Position numbers and translations under genes: made by a program. A stretch of DNA of 57,259 nucleotides from Trinickia mobilis (lineage in GTDB: Bacteria; Pseudomonadota; Gammaproteobacteria; Burkholderiales; Burkholderiaceae), in assembly GCF_017315705.1 (NCBI RefSeq), contig NZ_JAFLRF010000039.1:1-57259 (forward strand), written 5' to 3'. A model generated the notes under the pieces. The model had not been told where the DNA came from and did not search any database. It was given only the letters and a program-made list of their open reading frames with translations. Positions 16,214-25,134 of the stretch are shown here, in pieces. The stretch's first letter is position 1. Every line of letters starts with the position of its first letter.

Positions 16214-18394
16214 ATGACTACGGTTATCAATACCAATATTGCGTCGCAAATTGCGCAGAATTACTTGCAAGCCAATCAACAGGCGGTGACCAATGCGATC
16301 ACCCAGCTGTCGTCGGGCTTGGCAATCAACAGCGCCGCGGACAACCCCGCCGGCCTGGCGATCGCCACCACGCTGCAAGCGCAGATCAACGGCCAGACCG
16401 TTGCGCAGCAGAACGCCAACAACGGCATCTCGCTCGCGCAAACGGGTGAAAGTGCCCTGACCCAAATTACGAACAACCTGCAGACGATCCGTCAGCTCGC
16501 CGTTCAGGCATCGAACGCGTCGAACTCGCCTGCGAACCGCGCGTCGCTGAACCAGGAAGTCCAGCAGTCGCTCGCGCAGATCAACACGATCGCTGCGACG
16601 ACGACCTTCAACGGCCAGGCGCTCCTCGACGGCGCGTTCGGCGCGCAAAACTTCCAGATCGGCGCCAACGCCGGCCAGACCATTGCGGTGAACCTGAGCC
16701 AAGGCGCGCAGACGTCGCAAATCGGCCAGACCTCGAGCACGACGTTCTCGCTGCAAGGCACCAACGGCGTGCTGACGACGGAAGCGCTCAATATCTCGGT
16801 GGGCGGCTCCGCAGCCGTCACGATCGGCAACGCCGTCGCGGGTTCGACGCAAGCGCAGGCCACCAACAGCGCCTATGCCGCCGCCGCCGCGGTCAACGCC
16901 TCGAACATTTCGGGCCTGACGGCGACCGCCAATAACACGCAGAACTTCACGTTCACGACGGTCACCAATTCGAGCACGACGACGGCTCAGAACTACAATC
17001 TGACCATCAACGGCACGAACATCTTCGGTACGACCGGCGACCAGCTCAACGTCGGTCAGTCGATCACCTCGTCGACGCTGGTCAACGCAATCAACGCACA
17101 ATCGACCACGACCGGCGTCACGGCGTCGCTCGGCTCGAACGGCACGACCATCACGCTGAACGCGGCTGACGGCAGCAACATCCTCGCCACGCAAAGTTCG
17201 TCGGCTGCAAATGCTGCCGCGAACACGCTTGCCGGCGGTCTTGACAACACCTCCGCCGCAAATGGCAGTGGTTCGCTCGGGGCGCTCGTCTCGGCCGGTA
17301 ACTTCCAATCGACGTCGAACGTCCTGCAAGGCAAAGTCACGCTGTCGTCGGCCAGCTCGATCCAGCTCTCGGGTGCGGCGGCAACCGATATCGCCAGCCA
17401 GTCGGTGAACTCCACCAACGGCGCAGACTCGCTGCTGTCCACCCAGACGATCACGTCGACGAGCGCATTCAATGCCGGCACGAGCGGCGGCACGATCGGC
17501 TTCTACGTCGGCGCGACGGCCAATGCGATCAACATCGGGGCGACCAGCACTGACACGGCAACCACGATCGCAAACAAGATCAACACGAACGGCCTGCTCC
17601 AGCAAGCTGGCATCACCGCGAGCGTCAATGCTCAGGGCAATCTCGTGGTGAACAATACCTCGGGACAATCGCTTGCCGTCACCGACACGCCTGCGAACGC
17701 CGGCAACGGCTTCAAATCCGGCATCGACAATGCACAAGTCGTGGCCAGCTCGAGCGCGTTCAACCACGGCACGAACGGCGGTACGCTGTCGTTCACCTTG
17801 AACGGCCAGAACGTCACCTTCACGGCGACGAGCGGCGATTCCATCGCTACGTTCGTCAACAATATCAACGGCGCGCAGAAGGTCGCTGGGATCACGGCCG
17901 TCAACAACGGCGGCGACCTCGAACTGATCAACACGTCCGGCTATTCGATCACGGCCCCCGCCGACGCCCAAACGGGCACTGGGACGGCCTTCGCCACGGG
18001 CATTGTGGCGGCGAACGCGACGCCGGTTGGCACGTTCGAGACGCCGACCGTCGCGACGACGTACACGGCCGCCCAGTCGGGCGCGCTGGCGAGCGTCGAC
18101 GTGCTGACGGTGGCGGACGCGCAGCATACGATCCAAAGCGTCGATTCCGCACTCAGCCAGATCAGCACGCTGCAAGGCCAGCTCGGCGCGGTGCAGAACC
18201 GTTTCACGTCGATCATCTCGAACCTGACGGCGTCGGTGCAGAACGCTACGTCGACGCAGTCGTCGATCGAGGACACGAACTACGCGTCGGCAACGTCGGC
18301 GCTGTCGCGTGCCCAGGTGCTGTCGCAAGCCGCACAGGCGATGGTTGCGCAAGCGAACGCGTTGCCGCAGCAGGTTCTGAAGCTGCTCCAGTAA
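16214..18394 (+). CDS. fliC: Flagellin, unusually long
   Basis: FliC polymerises into the filament after export through the flagellar type III apparatus. Conserved D0/D1 ends are clear: about 1-140 (QLSSGLAINSAADNPAGLAI, TIRQLAVQASN) and 640-726 (QNRFTSIISNL, ending in LPQQVLKLLQ). The centre is expanded: 726 residues against about 380-490 in most relatives, with two similar segments starting SAFNAGTSGGT (near 416) and SAFNHGTNGGT (near 514). By my count there are only 5 Lys and 4 Arg, no Cys and no Trp, with a great excess of Ser, Thr, Asn and Ala. Conserved basic core positions, such as the Arg residues in RLSSGLRIN, are replaced. AAGGAG precedes the ATG. Glycosylation genes flank it. Confidence 0.95.
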   Translation: MTTVINTNIASQIAQNYLQANQQAVTNAITQLSSGLAINSAADNPAGLAIATTLQAQINGQTVAQQNANNGISLAQTGESALTQITNNLQTIRQLAVQASNASNSPANRASLNQEVQQSLAQINTIAATTTFNGQALLDGAFGAQNFQIGANAGQTIAVNLSQGAQTSQIGQTSSTTFSLQGTNGVLTTEALNISVGGSAAVTIGNAVAGSTQAQATNSAYAAAAAVNASNISGLTATANNTQNFTFTTVTNSSTTTAQNYNLTINGTNIFGTTGDQLNVGQSITSSTLVNAINAQSTTTGVTASLGSNGTTITLNAADGSNILATQSSSAANAAANTLAGGLDNTSAANGSGSLGALVSAGNFQSTSNVLQGKVTLSSASSIQLSGAAATDIASQSVNSTNGADSLLSTQTITSTSAFNAGTSGGTIGFYVGATANAINIGATSTDTATTIANKINTNGLLQQAGITASVNAQGNLVVNNTSGQSLAVTDTPANAGNGFKSGIDNAQVVASSSAFNHGTNGGTLSFTLNGQNVTFTATSGDSIATFVNNINGAQKVAGITAVNNGGDLELINTSGYSITAPADAQTGTGTAFATGIVAANATPVGTFETPTVATTYTAAQSGALASVDVLTVADAQHTIQSVDSALSQISTLQGQLGAVQNRFTSIISNLTASVQNATSTQSSIEDTNYASATSALSRAQVLSQAAQAMVAQANALPQQVLKLLQ

Positions 18395-18431
18395 GGCACA
18401 ATGGCAGTCCGGCAGTAACCCTGTAGCACAC

Positions 18432-18459
18432 GGCCGGCGCGTGAGCGCCGGCCGGTTTT
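18432..18459 (+). terminator. Terminator after fliC
   Basis: GGCCGGCGC (18432-18440), loop GTGA, GCGCCGGCC (18445-18453), then GGTTTT. The nine-pair GC stem and short T run lie 38 bases after the fliC stop. The T run is also the 5' arm of the large inverted repeat that follows. Confidence 0.65.
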
Positions 18460-18503
18460 GGAGGCGGCGCTCACGCGACGCATTCGCGCCGCCTCCAAAA
18501 CCG
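18453..18503. repeat. 18-base-pair inverted repeat between fliC and fliD
   Basis: CGGTTTTGGAGGCGGCGC (18453-18470) and its exact reverse complement (18486-18503) enclose a 15-base spacer. The left arm overlaps the last base and the T run of the fliC terminator. The right arm ends 46 bases before the fliD start codon. Confidence 0.85.
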
Positions 18504-18549
18504 ACGCACCACCGGCGCGCCGCGCCACCCCCAAAGGCACAGGCTACCC

Positions 18550-20931
18550 ATGTCCACCCCGATTTCTGCGACCGGCAGCACGGCAACGACCGCCACCACG
18601 GGCACCAGCACCGCCTCGACCACGAGCAGCACATCCTCGACGCCGTCCGCGTCGTCGATCATCTCGTCGGCCGCGCTCGGCATGGGCACCACGGTGCCGA
18701 TCAGCCAAGTGCTCACGGGCCTGATGCAGGTCGAGAGCATTCCGCTCACTCAGCTGCAAAACCAGGTGACCGGCGTGCAAACCGAGATCTCGGCGTACGG
18801 CCAGCTGAACTCGGCACTCTCGACATTCCAACAGTCGCTCTGGACGCTCACGCAGCCGACCGAGTTCAGCTCGTACACGGCCACGTCGAGCAATACGGCT
18901 GCACTGACCGCGAGCGCAGTCATCGGCGTGCAGGCCGGCACCTACACGGTCAACACGACGCAGCTGGCGCAGGCGCAATCGCTCGCCACGGCCGGCCAGG
19001 CGAGCCTGAACACGAGCCTTGCGTCGGGCAGCGGAAACTCGACGGTCACCTTCGCGTTCGGCACGCAAAGCGGCGGGACCTTCACGCCGAACGCGGCGCA
19101 ACCGGGCGGCAGCATCACGATCAACAGCAGCAACAACACACTGGCCGGGCTGCGCGACGCGATCAACAATGCCAGCCTCGGCGTCACGGCGACGATCGTC
19201 AACGACGGCGGCACCTCCCCATACCACCTTGTGCTGACCTCGAACCAGACCGGTGCGAACGAGAGCATGCAGATTTCGGTGCAGGGCGATTCCGGTATTG
19301 CTTCCGTGCTTGCCTACCCGCCGGGTACAGGCGGCAGCATCACGCAGACCGTTGCGGCACAGAATGCCAACCTGACCGTCAACGGACTTTCGCTCACCAG
19401 TTCGACGAATTCGGTTGCCACCGCGGTGCCCGGCCTGACGCTGAACCTCCAGCAGACCGGAACGTCGACGGTCACGGTAGCCGCCAACACGAGTTCGGTC
19501 CAGACCGACATCGACAACTTCGTGTCGGCCTACAACACGCTGCACGGCACGCTCGGCCAACTGACCGCCTACAATCCGGGCGGCACGAACGGCCCGCTGA
19601 TCGGCGACCCCACCACGACGCAGATCCAGAACCAACTGCAATCGGCGCTTGCCAACGGCTTGACCGGCACGGGGAACGGCTACTCGTCACTGGCTGCAGT
19701 CGGGATCTCGCTCAACAACGACGGCTCGCTGTCGGTCAACGATACGACGCTGTCGCAAGCCCTGAAGAGCAACCCGAGCCAGTTCAGCGCGCTGTTCGGC
19801 ACGGCCGGCTCGGCGACGAACAGCAACGTCACGTACCTGGTCGGCGGCGCCAACACTCAGCCGGGCTCGTACGCCGTCAACATCACGCAGGCCGCGACGA
19901 ACGGCACGTTCGCAGGCTCGTCGACGCCGACCTACGACACGGCGACCGGTTCGATTGCGCTCAGCGGCTCAACCACCATTGCGCCCGGCACCAGCTTGAC
20001 GGTGACGATCAACGGCACGCCGACCACCGTCAACCTGACGGCCAACACCTACACCACGCCGGCCGCCCTTGCGACGCAACTGCAAACGGACTTCAGCAGC
20101 GCCGGCGTGACTGCCACCGTTACGCAGAACAACGGCGTGCTGAGCGTGACGCCGCCTGCCGGTCAGACGATCTCGATCGCGAACGGCACGAGCAACGGCG
20201 CAACGCAGCTGTTCGGCGGCAGCGTAAGCAACAACTCGACAACGATTCCGGCGGGCGGGATACCGCTCTCGGTGACGGTGGACGGGACCCCGGCCAACAT
20301 CACGGTGCCCGCGGGCATCTACACATCGGCGCAACTGGCGACGGCATTGCAGACTGCCGTCAACACCAACAGCACACTGCAGCAGGCTGGCGCGTCGGTG
20401 AATGTGACGCAAACCAACGGCATCCTCACCATCGCCTCTGCGAGCTACGGGTCGAATTCGTCGGTCATGGTATCCGGTACTGGCGCCGCGCAACTGTTCG
20501 GCAGTTCGGCCACCGCCGCCACGGGGTTCAATGTGGCCGGAACGATCGGCGGCTATGCGGCGACCGGCAATGGCCAAGTCCTGACGATGGGCAACAGCGG
20601 CCCGGCGGCCGGGCTGCAGATCCAGGTGACCGGCACCGGCACCGGCGCACTCGGCAGCATCCGTTACTCGCAAGGCTACGCATCGCTGATCAACTCGATC
20701 GTGACAAGCGCGACAAACCCGACGAGCGGCGCGATCGCCAATGCGACGAACACGTTGAACACACAGGTTTCCGCGCTGCAAAACCAGGAAACCAATTTGC
20801 AGAGCTATATCTCGCAGGTGCGGCAGCAATATGTCACGCAGTTCTCCACGCTAAACGCGACGGTAGTGCAACTGCAATCGACTTCAACCTTCCTGCAGCT
20901 GATATTCAACCCCCCGACGTCGGCCGCCTGA
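18550..20931 (+). CDS. fliD: Flagellar filament cap protein FliD, enlarged
   Basis: FliD caps the growing filament and promotes flagellin folding. The N-terminal FliD domain (about 45-150; PISQVLTGLMQVESIPLTQLQ) and the C-terminal helical part (about 690-793; ALQNQETNLQSYISQVRQQY) are recognisable. It has 793 residues, against about 450-500 typically. The extra length includes a duplicated segment near 474 and 571 (TIAPGTSLTVTINGTPTTVN and IPAGGIPLSVTVDGTPANIT). By my count there are one Lys and three Arg in the whole protein, matching the bias in FliC. The first 40 residues are almost only Ser, Thr and Ala. It follows fliC after 155 bases and precedes fliS. Confidence 0.93.
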   Translation: MSTPISATGSTATTATTGTSTASTTSSTSSTPSASSIISSAALGMGTTVPISQVLTGLMQVESIPLTQLQNQVTGVQTEISAYGQLNSALSTFQQSLWTLTQPTEFSSYTATSSNTAALTASAVIGVQAGTYTVNTTQLAQAQSLATAGQASLNTSLASGSGNSTVTFAFGTQSGGTFTPNAAQPGGSITINSSNNTLAGLRDAINNASLGVTATIVNDGGTSPYHLVLTSNQTGANESMQISVQGDSGIASVLAYPPGTGGSITQTVAAQNANLTVNGLSLTSSTNSVATAVPGLTLNLQQTGTSTVTVAANTSSVQTDIDNFVSAYNTLHGTLGQLTAYNPGGTNGPLIGDPTTTQIQNQLQSALANGLTGTGNGYSSLAAVGISLNNDGSLSVNDTTLSQALKSNPSQFSALFGTAGSATNSNVTYLVGGANTQPGSYAVNITQAATNGTFAGSSTPTYDTATGSIALSGSTTIAPGTSLTVTINGTPTTVNLTANTYTTPAALATQLQTDFSSAGVTATVTQNNGVLSVTPPAGQTISIANGTSNGATQLFGGSVSNNSTTIPAGGIPLSVTVDGTPANITVPAGIYTSAQLATALQTAVNTNSTLQQAGASVNVTQTNGILTIASASYGSNSSVMVSGTGAAQLFGSSATAATGFNVAGTIGGYAATGNGQVLTMGNSGPAAGLQIQVTGTGTGALGSIRYSQGYASLINSIVTSATNPTSGAIANATNTLNTQVSALQNQETNLQSYISQVRQQYVTQFSTLNATVVQLQSTSTFLQLIFNPPTSAA

Positions 20932-20966
20932 CGGCGGGCGCAAGGGCATAAAGGACGGGAGCACTC

Positions 20967-21401
20967 GTGTATTCGACCGGAAAATTCGGCGCTAGCAGCT
21001 ACGAGCGCATTGGCATCGAGAGCAGCGTACTCGGCGCGAGCCCGCATGAGCTCATCGCCCTGCTGTTCGCAGGGGCGCGTCGCGCGGTCCGCATGAGCCG
21101 CATGCATATGCAAAGCGGCAACGTAGCCGAGAAAGGCAAGTTGATATCGCATGCCATCATGCTCATTGGCGGCGGCCTGCAGCAAGGGCTCAATCTCGAG
21201 AAAGGCGGTGAACTCGCACGTCGCCTCGACGGGCTCTACGAATATATGAAGCGTCGTCTGCTCGAAGCCAATCTGCGCAACGACCCGGCGCTGCTCGACG
21301 AAGTCGACAATCTGCTCGGCACGATAGAGGAAGGGTGGATCGGCATTCAAAATCAAGTCACCGGTGCGGCCTCGCCGGCCCGCGTGTCGACTGCGGGGTG
21401 A
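20967..21401 (+). CDS. fliS: Flagellar export chaperone FliS
   Basis: FliS binds the C-terminal end of newly made flagellin in the cytoplasm and prevents premature polymerisation. The 144-residue helical protein has the family start YERIGIESSVLGASPHELI and the segment ALLFAGARRAVRMSRMHM, with HAIMLIGGGLQQGLNLEKGG forming the core bundle. The start is a GTG at 20967 with GGACGGGAG upstream. It lies 35 bases after fliD and 7 bases before fliT. Unlike its client FliC it has normal numbers of basic residues. Confidence 0.93.
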   Translation: MYSTGKFGASSYERIGIESSVLGASPHELIALLFAGARRAVRMSRMHMQSGNVAEKGKLISHAIMLIGGGLQQGLNLEKGGELARRLDGLYEYMKRRLLEANLRNDPALLDEVDNLLGTIEEGWIGIQNQVTGAASPARVSTAG

Positions 21402-21408
21402 CGGCAAT

Positions 21409-21756
21409 ATGGATGCACCTGCCACGCTTGATCAGTTGTTCCAGCGCTATGAGATCATCGCGCACCTGTCAGGCAACATGTTGAAGGCGGCACGGCAAGA
21501 CGACTGGGATGCCGTCATCGCGTTGCAACAGAAATATTCCGCCGTCGTCGATACGCTTCGGCCGGTGCATGGCCGCTTCTCGTTCGACGCGTCACAGCAG
21601 GCACGTCAACAAGCGCTGCTTCGCTGCATTCTTACGGACGAGGCGGAAGTGCGCGAGCGCGCGGCGCCTCGGCTCGCGTTCCTGTCCGCGCTTATTGCCA
21701 GCGACCGGCAAACCCTGGCTCTTCAGAAGACCTACGGAGTGCCGCTGCGCGGTTGA
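21409..21756 (+). CDS. fliT: Flagellar protein FliT (FliD chaperone)
   Basis: Small helical protein of 115 residues after fliS, the standard place for FliT. In enterics FliT chaperones the cap protein FliD and holds back FlhDC. Visible features are the helix-forming start LDQLFQRYEIIAHLSGNMLK, the segment DDWDAVIALQQKYSAVVDTL and the C-terminal helix AFLSALIASDRQTLALQK. The call rests on this pattern and on context; FliT proteins diverge strongly. The ATG at 21409 is the first sensible start. Confidence 0.8.
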   Translation: MDAPATLDQLFQRYEIIAHLSGNMLKAARQDDWDAVIALQQKYSAVVDTLRPVHGRFSFDASQQARQQALLRCILTDEAEVRERAAPRLAFLSALIASDRQTLALQKTYGVPLRG

Positions 21757-22058
21757 GCCAGGCACCGGGGCTCGGGCATCCAGCCCTTCATGACGACCGT
21801 TCGATGTCGGGTGCCCACCGTGACGAATGCGGGCGAAATGCCCGCCGCCGGTCGAGCCGGCCTCCTCCCTGAGGCCGGTGCCAGTGCCGCGAAAAGAAGC
21901 CAAAACACTAGTCTATTTCCTCAGACGGTGCCTCTTAGGGTCTCTTATACTGCCCCTGCTCTGCGCGGCAGGGGAATCAACCCGTTTCCGCTCGCGCCCA
22001 GCATCGACCTGTCATCCACGAGCGTGAGGCGGGCCTGACAGCATCATGGCGGGTGCCA
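21757..22058. other. Intergenic region between fliT and the OGT fusion gene
   Basis: These 302 bases hold no gene. A hairpin CCCCTGC...GCAGGGG lies near 21952-21973. TATACT near 21948 could be a -10 box for the downstream operon but has no good -35 partner, and no sigma-28 site was seen, so the modification genes may be transcribed separately from fliDST. Confidence 0.4.
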
Positions 22059-24938
22059 ATGAATATTGTTAGTTCGGACGATTGTATCGGGGTACTCGCC
22101 GGCCACCCCTTGTCGACGCATTTCACTGTGATCGGCTACCGAGACGGGGCCTTCTCGTGCATTCCAAAATCACTTTTTCAGAATTGGCTTGGTGAAGTCA
22201 CCGATCCGGGATCGATTCATATCGGCCGCTGCTCCGGCATCGGGACCGGCTCGATCGTCAAGTACGACCAAGGCCATCAGAAGCTCGTCATCGGCAAGTA
22301 TGTGGCTGGCGGGCAGCGGCTACGCTTCGTGCTGAACGGCCAGCACGAAATGCGGACCATTTCGACCAGCATGCTGGACGTATTCGGCAACGGACTGGTG
22401 AGCGCCCCCATTCCGCAATATACAGACACCATCATTCACAACGACGTCTGGATCGGGGATGAGACATTGTTCCTCGGCGGCGGCATCGTCGAAAGCGGCT
22501 GCGTGATCGGGGCAGGAGCGGTCGTTCCTCCCAATTTCCGTAGCGAGCCGTACGGCATTTATGCCGGGTCGCGTGCGCGTCTAGTGCGTTTTCGCTTCTC
22601 CGAGAAGATCCGCGAAAAATTGCTGCAGCTCGCCTGGTGGGATATGCCACTGGACTGGGTGAAGGGCAACAATGAGGCATTCCTCGTCGATCTCACCGCG
22701 GACGAGGGGCGAGCCCTCGACGTACTGGCGGCGCTGCAAGAGGCTAAAGACCAGTTCATACAGCAGATGCGCGAGGCGGCAGAGTACGCCTTGGACGCAC
22801 CCGCCCCACAGGTCGCCGCACGCGTGCAAATCGACGATCTTGACCAGGCGGCCGCCGTTGCGACGGCGGACACCGAAGGGGCGCCGCCAAGCGCGCCGAC
22901 ACCCGAGCAAGTCACAGCGCTCGCCGACGAGTTCATCGCGACCTTGAAGACGCTGCGCGAGCTGGGACAACACCAGGAAGCCGAAGCGGTTGCCCGGCAC
23001 ATGACACTGATGCTGCCGGGACACGCGTTCGGCTGGCAAGCGCTGGGCAGCGCACTGCTGCAGCAAGGGCGTGCCGATGCCGCGCGCGGCCCCCTTGAGC
23101 GAGCCGCCGAATTGCTGCCTGCCGCAGCCCGTCCCGCGCCCACGGCTGCCGAACACAAGCGAGTCGTGACGCTTTTCAAGAATGGCCGAACGGCTGAAGC
23201 CGCGAATGTGGCACAAGGCCTGACCGAGCGCTACGCGCATCATCCGCTCGGCTGGCGAGTGCTCGGGCTCGCAAGGGCCGGCCAGGCGCAATTCGATGAA
23301 GCGCTCGCCGCCCTGCGACGCGCGCGCGAGCTCGATCCGCACGACTATGACGCCATCCTGGCGCTCGCCGACATTCTTCGGCACAAGGGACATACGGCCG
23401 AGGCCGAGCGCGAAGCGCGGCACCTCACCGAATTGGCGCCCGAGCGCATCGAAGGGCATTGCGTGCTTGGCTTGGCCCTGAACCTCCAATACCGCTACGA
23501 CGAATCCGAAGTGGCCGTCAGGCGTGCGCTCGAGATTGATCCGGCCGACTCGCGCGTGCTGGCGACGCTCGGATTCATCCTGCTCCAACTGGGCCGGCTT
23601 GCAGAAGCACGGGACGTATGCAGCCGGGCGCTCGAGCTCGATCCGGACTTGAACACTGTCCGAAGCAACCTGCTGTTCGTCACGAGCCATGACGAAACTG
23701 CCGATGTCCAGGCGATGTTGGCGCAGCATCGTCTGTTCGGTGAGCTCGTCGAAGACAAGTGCCGCGCTTACCGCAAGCCGCACAAGAACGTGCGGGACCC
23801 GCAACGCCGCCTGCGTGTCGGCTTTGTTTCGGGCGATCTATACGCCCACGCGGTGGCCTCCTTCTTCGCGCCGGTATTGCACCATCTTTCGCGCGAGCCA
23901 GGCCTGACGCTCCATGCCTATTACAACAATACCGTTGAAGACAACATCAGCCAGCAACTGCGCGAGAAGTTTGCCAGCTGGACGCCCGTAGCCGATCTTA
24001 GCGATGACGCATTGGATAAAAAGATCCGCGCCGACGGCATCGACATTTTGATCGACTTATCGGGGCATACCGGACTCAACCGCTTGCCCGTATTCGCGCG
24101 CAAGCCGGCGCCGATCCAGGCAAGCTGGCTGGGATATCCCGCCACGACGGGGATGCGCACCGTCGATTACTATTTCGCAGACCATTTGCTCGTACCACCT
24201 GGCGAAGCCGAGCAGCAATTCGTCGAGAAAATCGTCTACTTGCGCGCGACAGCATCGTTCGTCCCCTCCGACGCGGCACCGCCTATCAACCGCCTGCCCG
24301 CCCTCGCCAATGGTCATGTCACATTCGGCAGTTTCAACCGGCTAACCAAGCTGCGTCCCCCCGTCGTCAAGCTGTGGGCACAACTGCTGCACGCAATCCC
24401 GGCGGCACGCATGCTGCTCGGCGGGGTACCGGACGAGGGCTACAGAAAGCTCGTAGAGTGGTTCGAGCAGGAGGGAATCGACCGCGCGCGCTTGGAATCG
24501 CGCCCTCGCCTGCCGTCACGGGTGTATTTGCAGCAGCATCATGCAGTCGACATCTGCCTCGACACGTTCCCCTATTCGGGCGGCACAACGACGCTTCACG
24601 CGGCCTGGATGGGCGTGCCGACGCTCACGCTTCCTGGCCGGACCGCCGCTAGCCGTGGCGGCGAAATGGTCATGTCGAATTTAGGGCTGGGGGAGTTCAT
24701 TGCATCTGACCCAGCCGACTTCGTCAAAAAAGGCGTGGACTTGGCGAACAACCTTGCCGGACTTGCCGAGCTGCGCGCAAGCATGCGCGAGCGTTGCGCA
24801 CGCTCGACTTACTTCCAGCCCGAAGTCGTCGCAGAGGGAATGTCCCGCGCACTGCGCCTTATGTGGCAACACTGGACGGCGGGGCTGCCGCCAACCCGCC
24901 TCGACGTGTCGCAGCCGACCCATCAGGAAGCACGCTGA
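22059..24938 (+). CDS. Fusion of hexapeptide acyltransferase, TPRs and OGT/SPINDLY glycosyltransferase
   Basis: A 959-residue protein in three parts. Residues 1-200 are a left-handed beta-helix acyltransferase of the xenobiotic (Vat/CatB) type: N93 and H96 in VLNGQHEMRT match the catalytic-histidine loop, and IIHNDVWIGDETLFLGGG is the helix signature. About 290-530 are TPRs, for example WQALGSALLQQGRADAARGP. About 580-945 is a GT41 (O-GlcNAc transferase-like) domain with RLRVGFVSGDLYAHAV, LIDLSGHTGLNRL, QASWLGYPATTG, FGSFNRLTKLRP, DTFPYSGGTTTLHAAWMG and TASRGG-type motifs. GT41 TPR proteins glycosylate Ser/Thr, so flagellin or FliD is the likely target; the acyltransferase may finish the sugar. 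ATG 22059 was preferred to a GTG two codons upstream. Confidence 0.87.
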   Translation: MNIVSSDDCIGVLAGHPLSTHFTVIGYRDGAFSCIPKSLFQNWLGEVTDPGSIHIGRCSGIGTGSIVKYDQGHQKLVIGKYVAGGQRLRFVLNGQHEMRTISTSMLDVFGNGLVSAPIPQYTDTIIHNDVWIGDETLFLGGGIVESGCVIGAGAVVPPNFRSEPYGIYAGSRARLVRFRFSEKIREKLLQLAWWDMPLDWVKGNNEAFLVDLTADEGRALDVLAALQEAKDQFIQQMREAAEYALDAPAPQVAARVQIDDLDQAAAVATADTEGAPPSAPTPEQVTALADEFIATLKTLRELGQHQEAEAVARHMTLMLPGHAFGWQALGSALLQQGRADAARGPLERAAELLPAAARPAPTAAEHKRVVTLFKNGRTAEAANVAQGLTERYAHHPLGWRVLGLARAGQAQFDEALAALRRARELDPHDYDAILALADILRHKGHTAEAEREARHLTELAPERIEGHCVLGLALNLQYRYDESEVAVRRALEIDPADSRVLATLGFILLQLGRLAEARDVCSRALELDPDLNTVRSNLLFVTSHDETADVQAMLAQHRLFGELVEDKCRAYRKPHKNVRDPQRRLRVGFVSGDLYAHAVASFFAPVLHHLSREPGLTLHAYYNNTVEDNISQQLREKFASWTPVADLSDDALDKKIRADGIDILIDLSGHTGLNRLPVFARKPAPIQASWLGYPATTGMRTVDYYFADHLLVPPGEAEQQFVEKIVYLRATASFVPSDAAPPINRLPALANGHVTFGSFNRLTKLRPPVVKLWAQLLHAIPAARMLLGGVPDEGYRKLVEWFEQEGIDRARLESRPRLPSRVYLQQHHAVDICLDTFPYSGGTTTLHAAWMGVPTLTLPGRTAASRGGEMVMSNLGLGEFIASDPADFVKKGVDLANNLAGLAELRASMRERCARSTYFQPEVVAEGMSRALRLMWQHWTAGLPPTRLDVSQPTHQEAR

Positions 24939-25134
24939 CGGCGATAAACACAAACTTGCGCCATTTGTCCGCTCTTTTCGTCCAATTGCACAGCGGGACC
25001 GTCATGTAGATTTGGAGCGGCATCGGTGTTGTGCTTTGATCAAGCTTGCCGATTGAATGCCTGGTTCAATGCCGAACCCAAGGGGGCGCGGCACCTCGAG
25101 CGACGCTATTGTCTTTAAATGCACCCCGGCATCC

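Noticed and set aside
16163-18634. Long minus-strand open frame (823 codons) antisense to fliC
   Set aside because: Arg-rich translation without motifs; fliC on the other strand has a promoter, ribosome site and conserved ends.
18441-20951. Long plus-strand open frame (836 codons) overlapping fliD in another frame
   Set aside because: His/Arg/Gln-rich translation typical of a shifted frame; FliD is the recognisable protein.
24939-25134. GCCGATTG near 25049 as part of a sigma-28 promoter for the ATP-grasp gene
   Set aside because: The upstream box reads TTGTGCTT at the required spacing, too far from TAAAGTTT.
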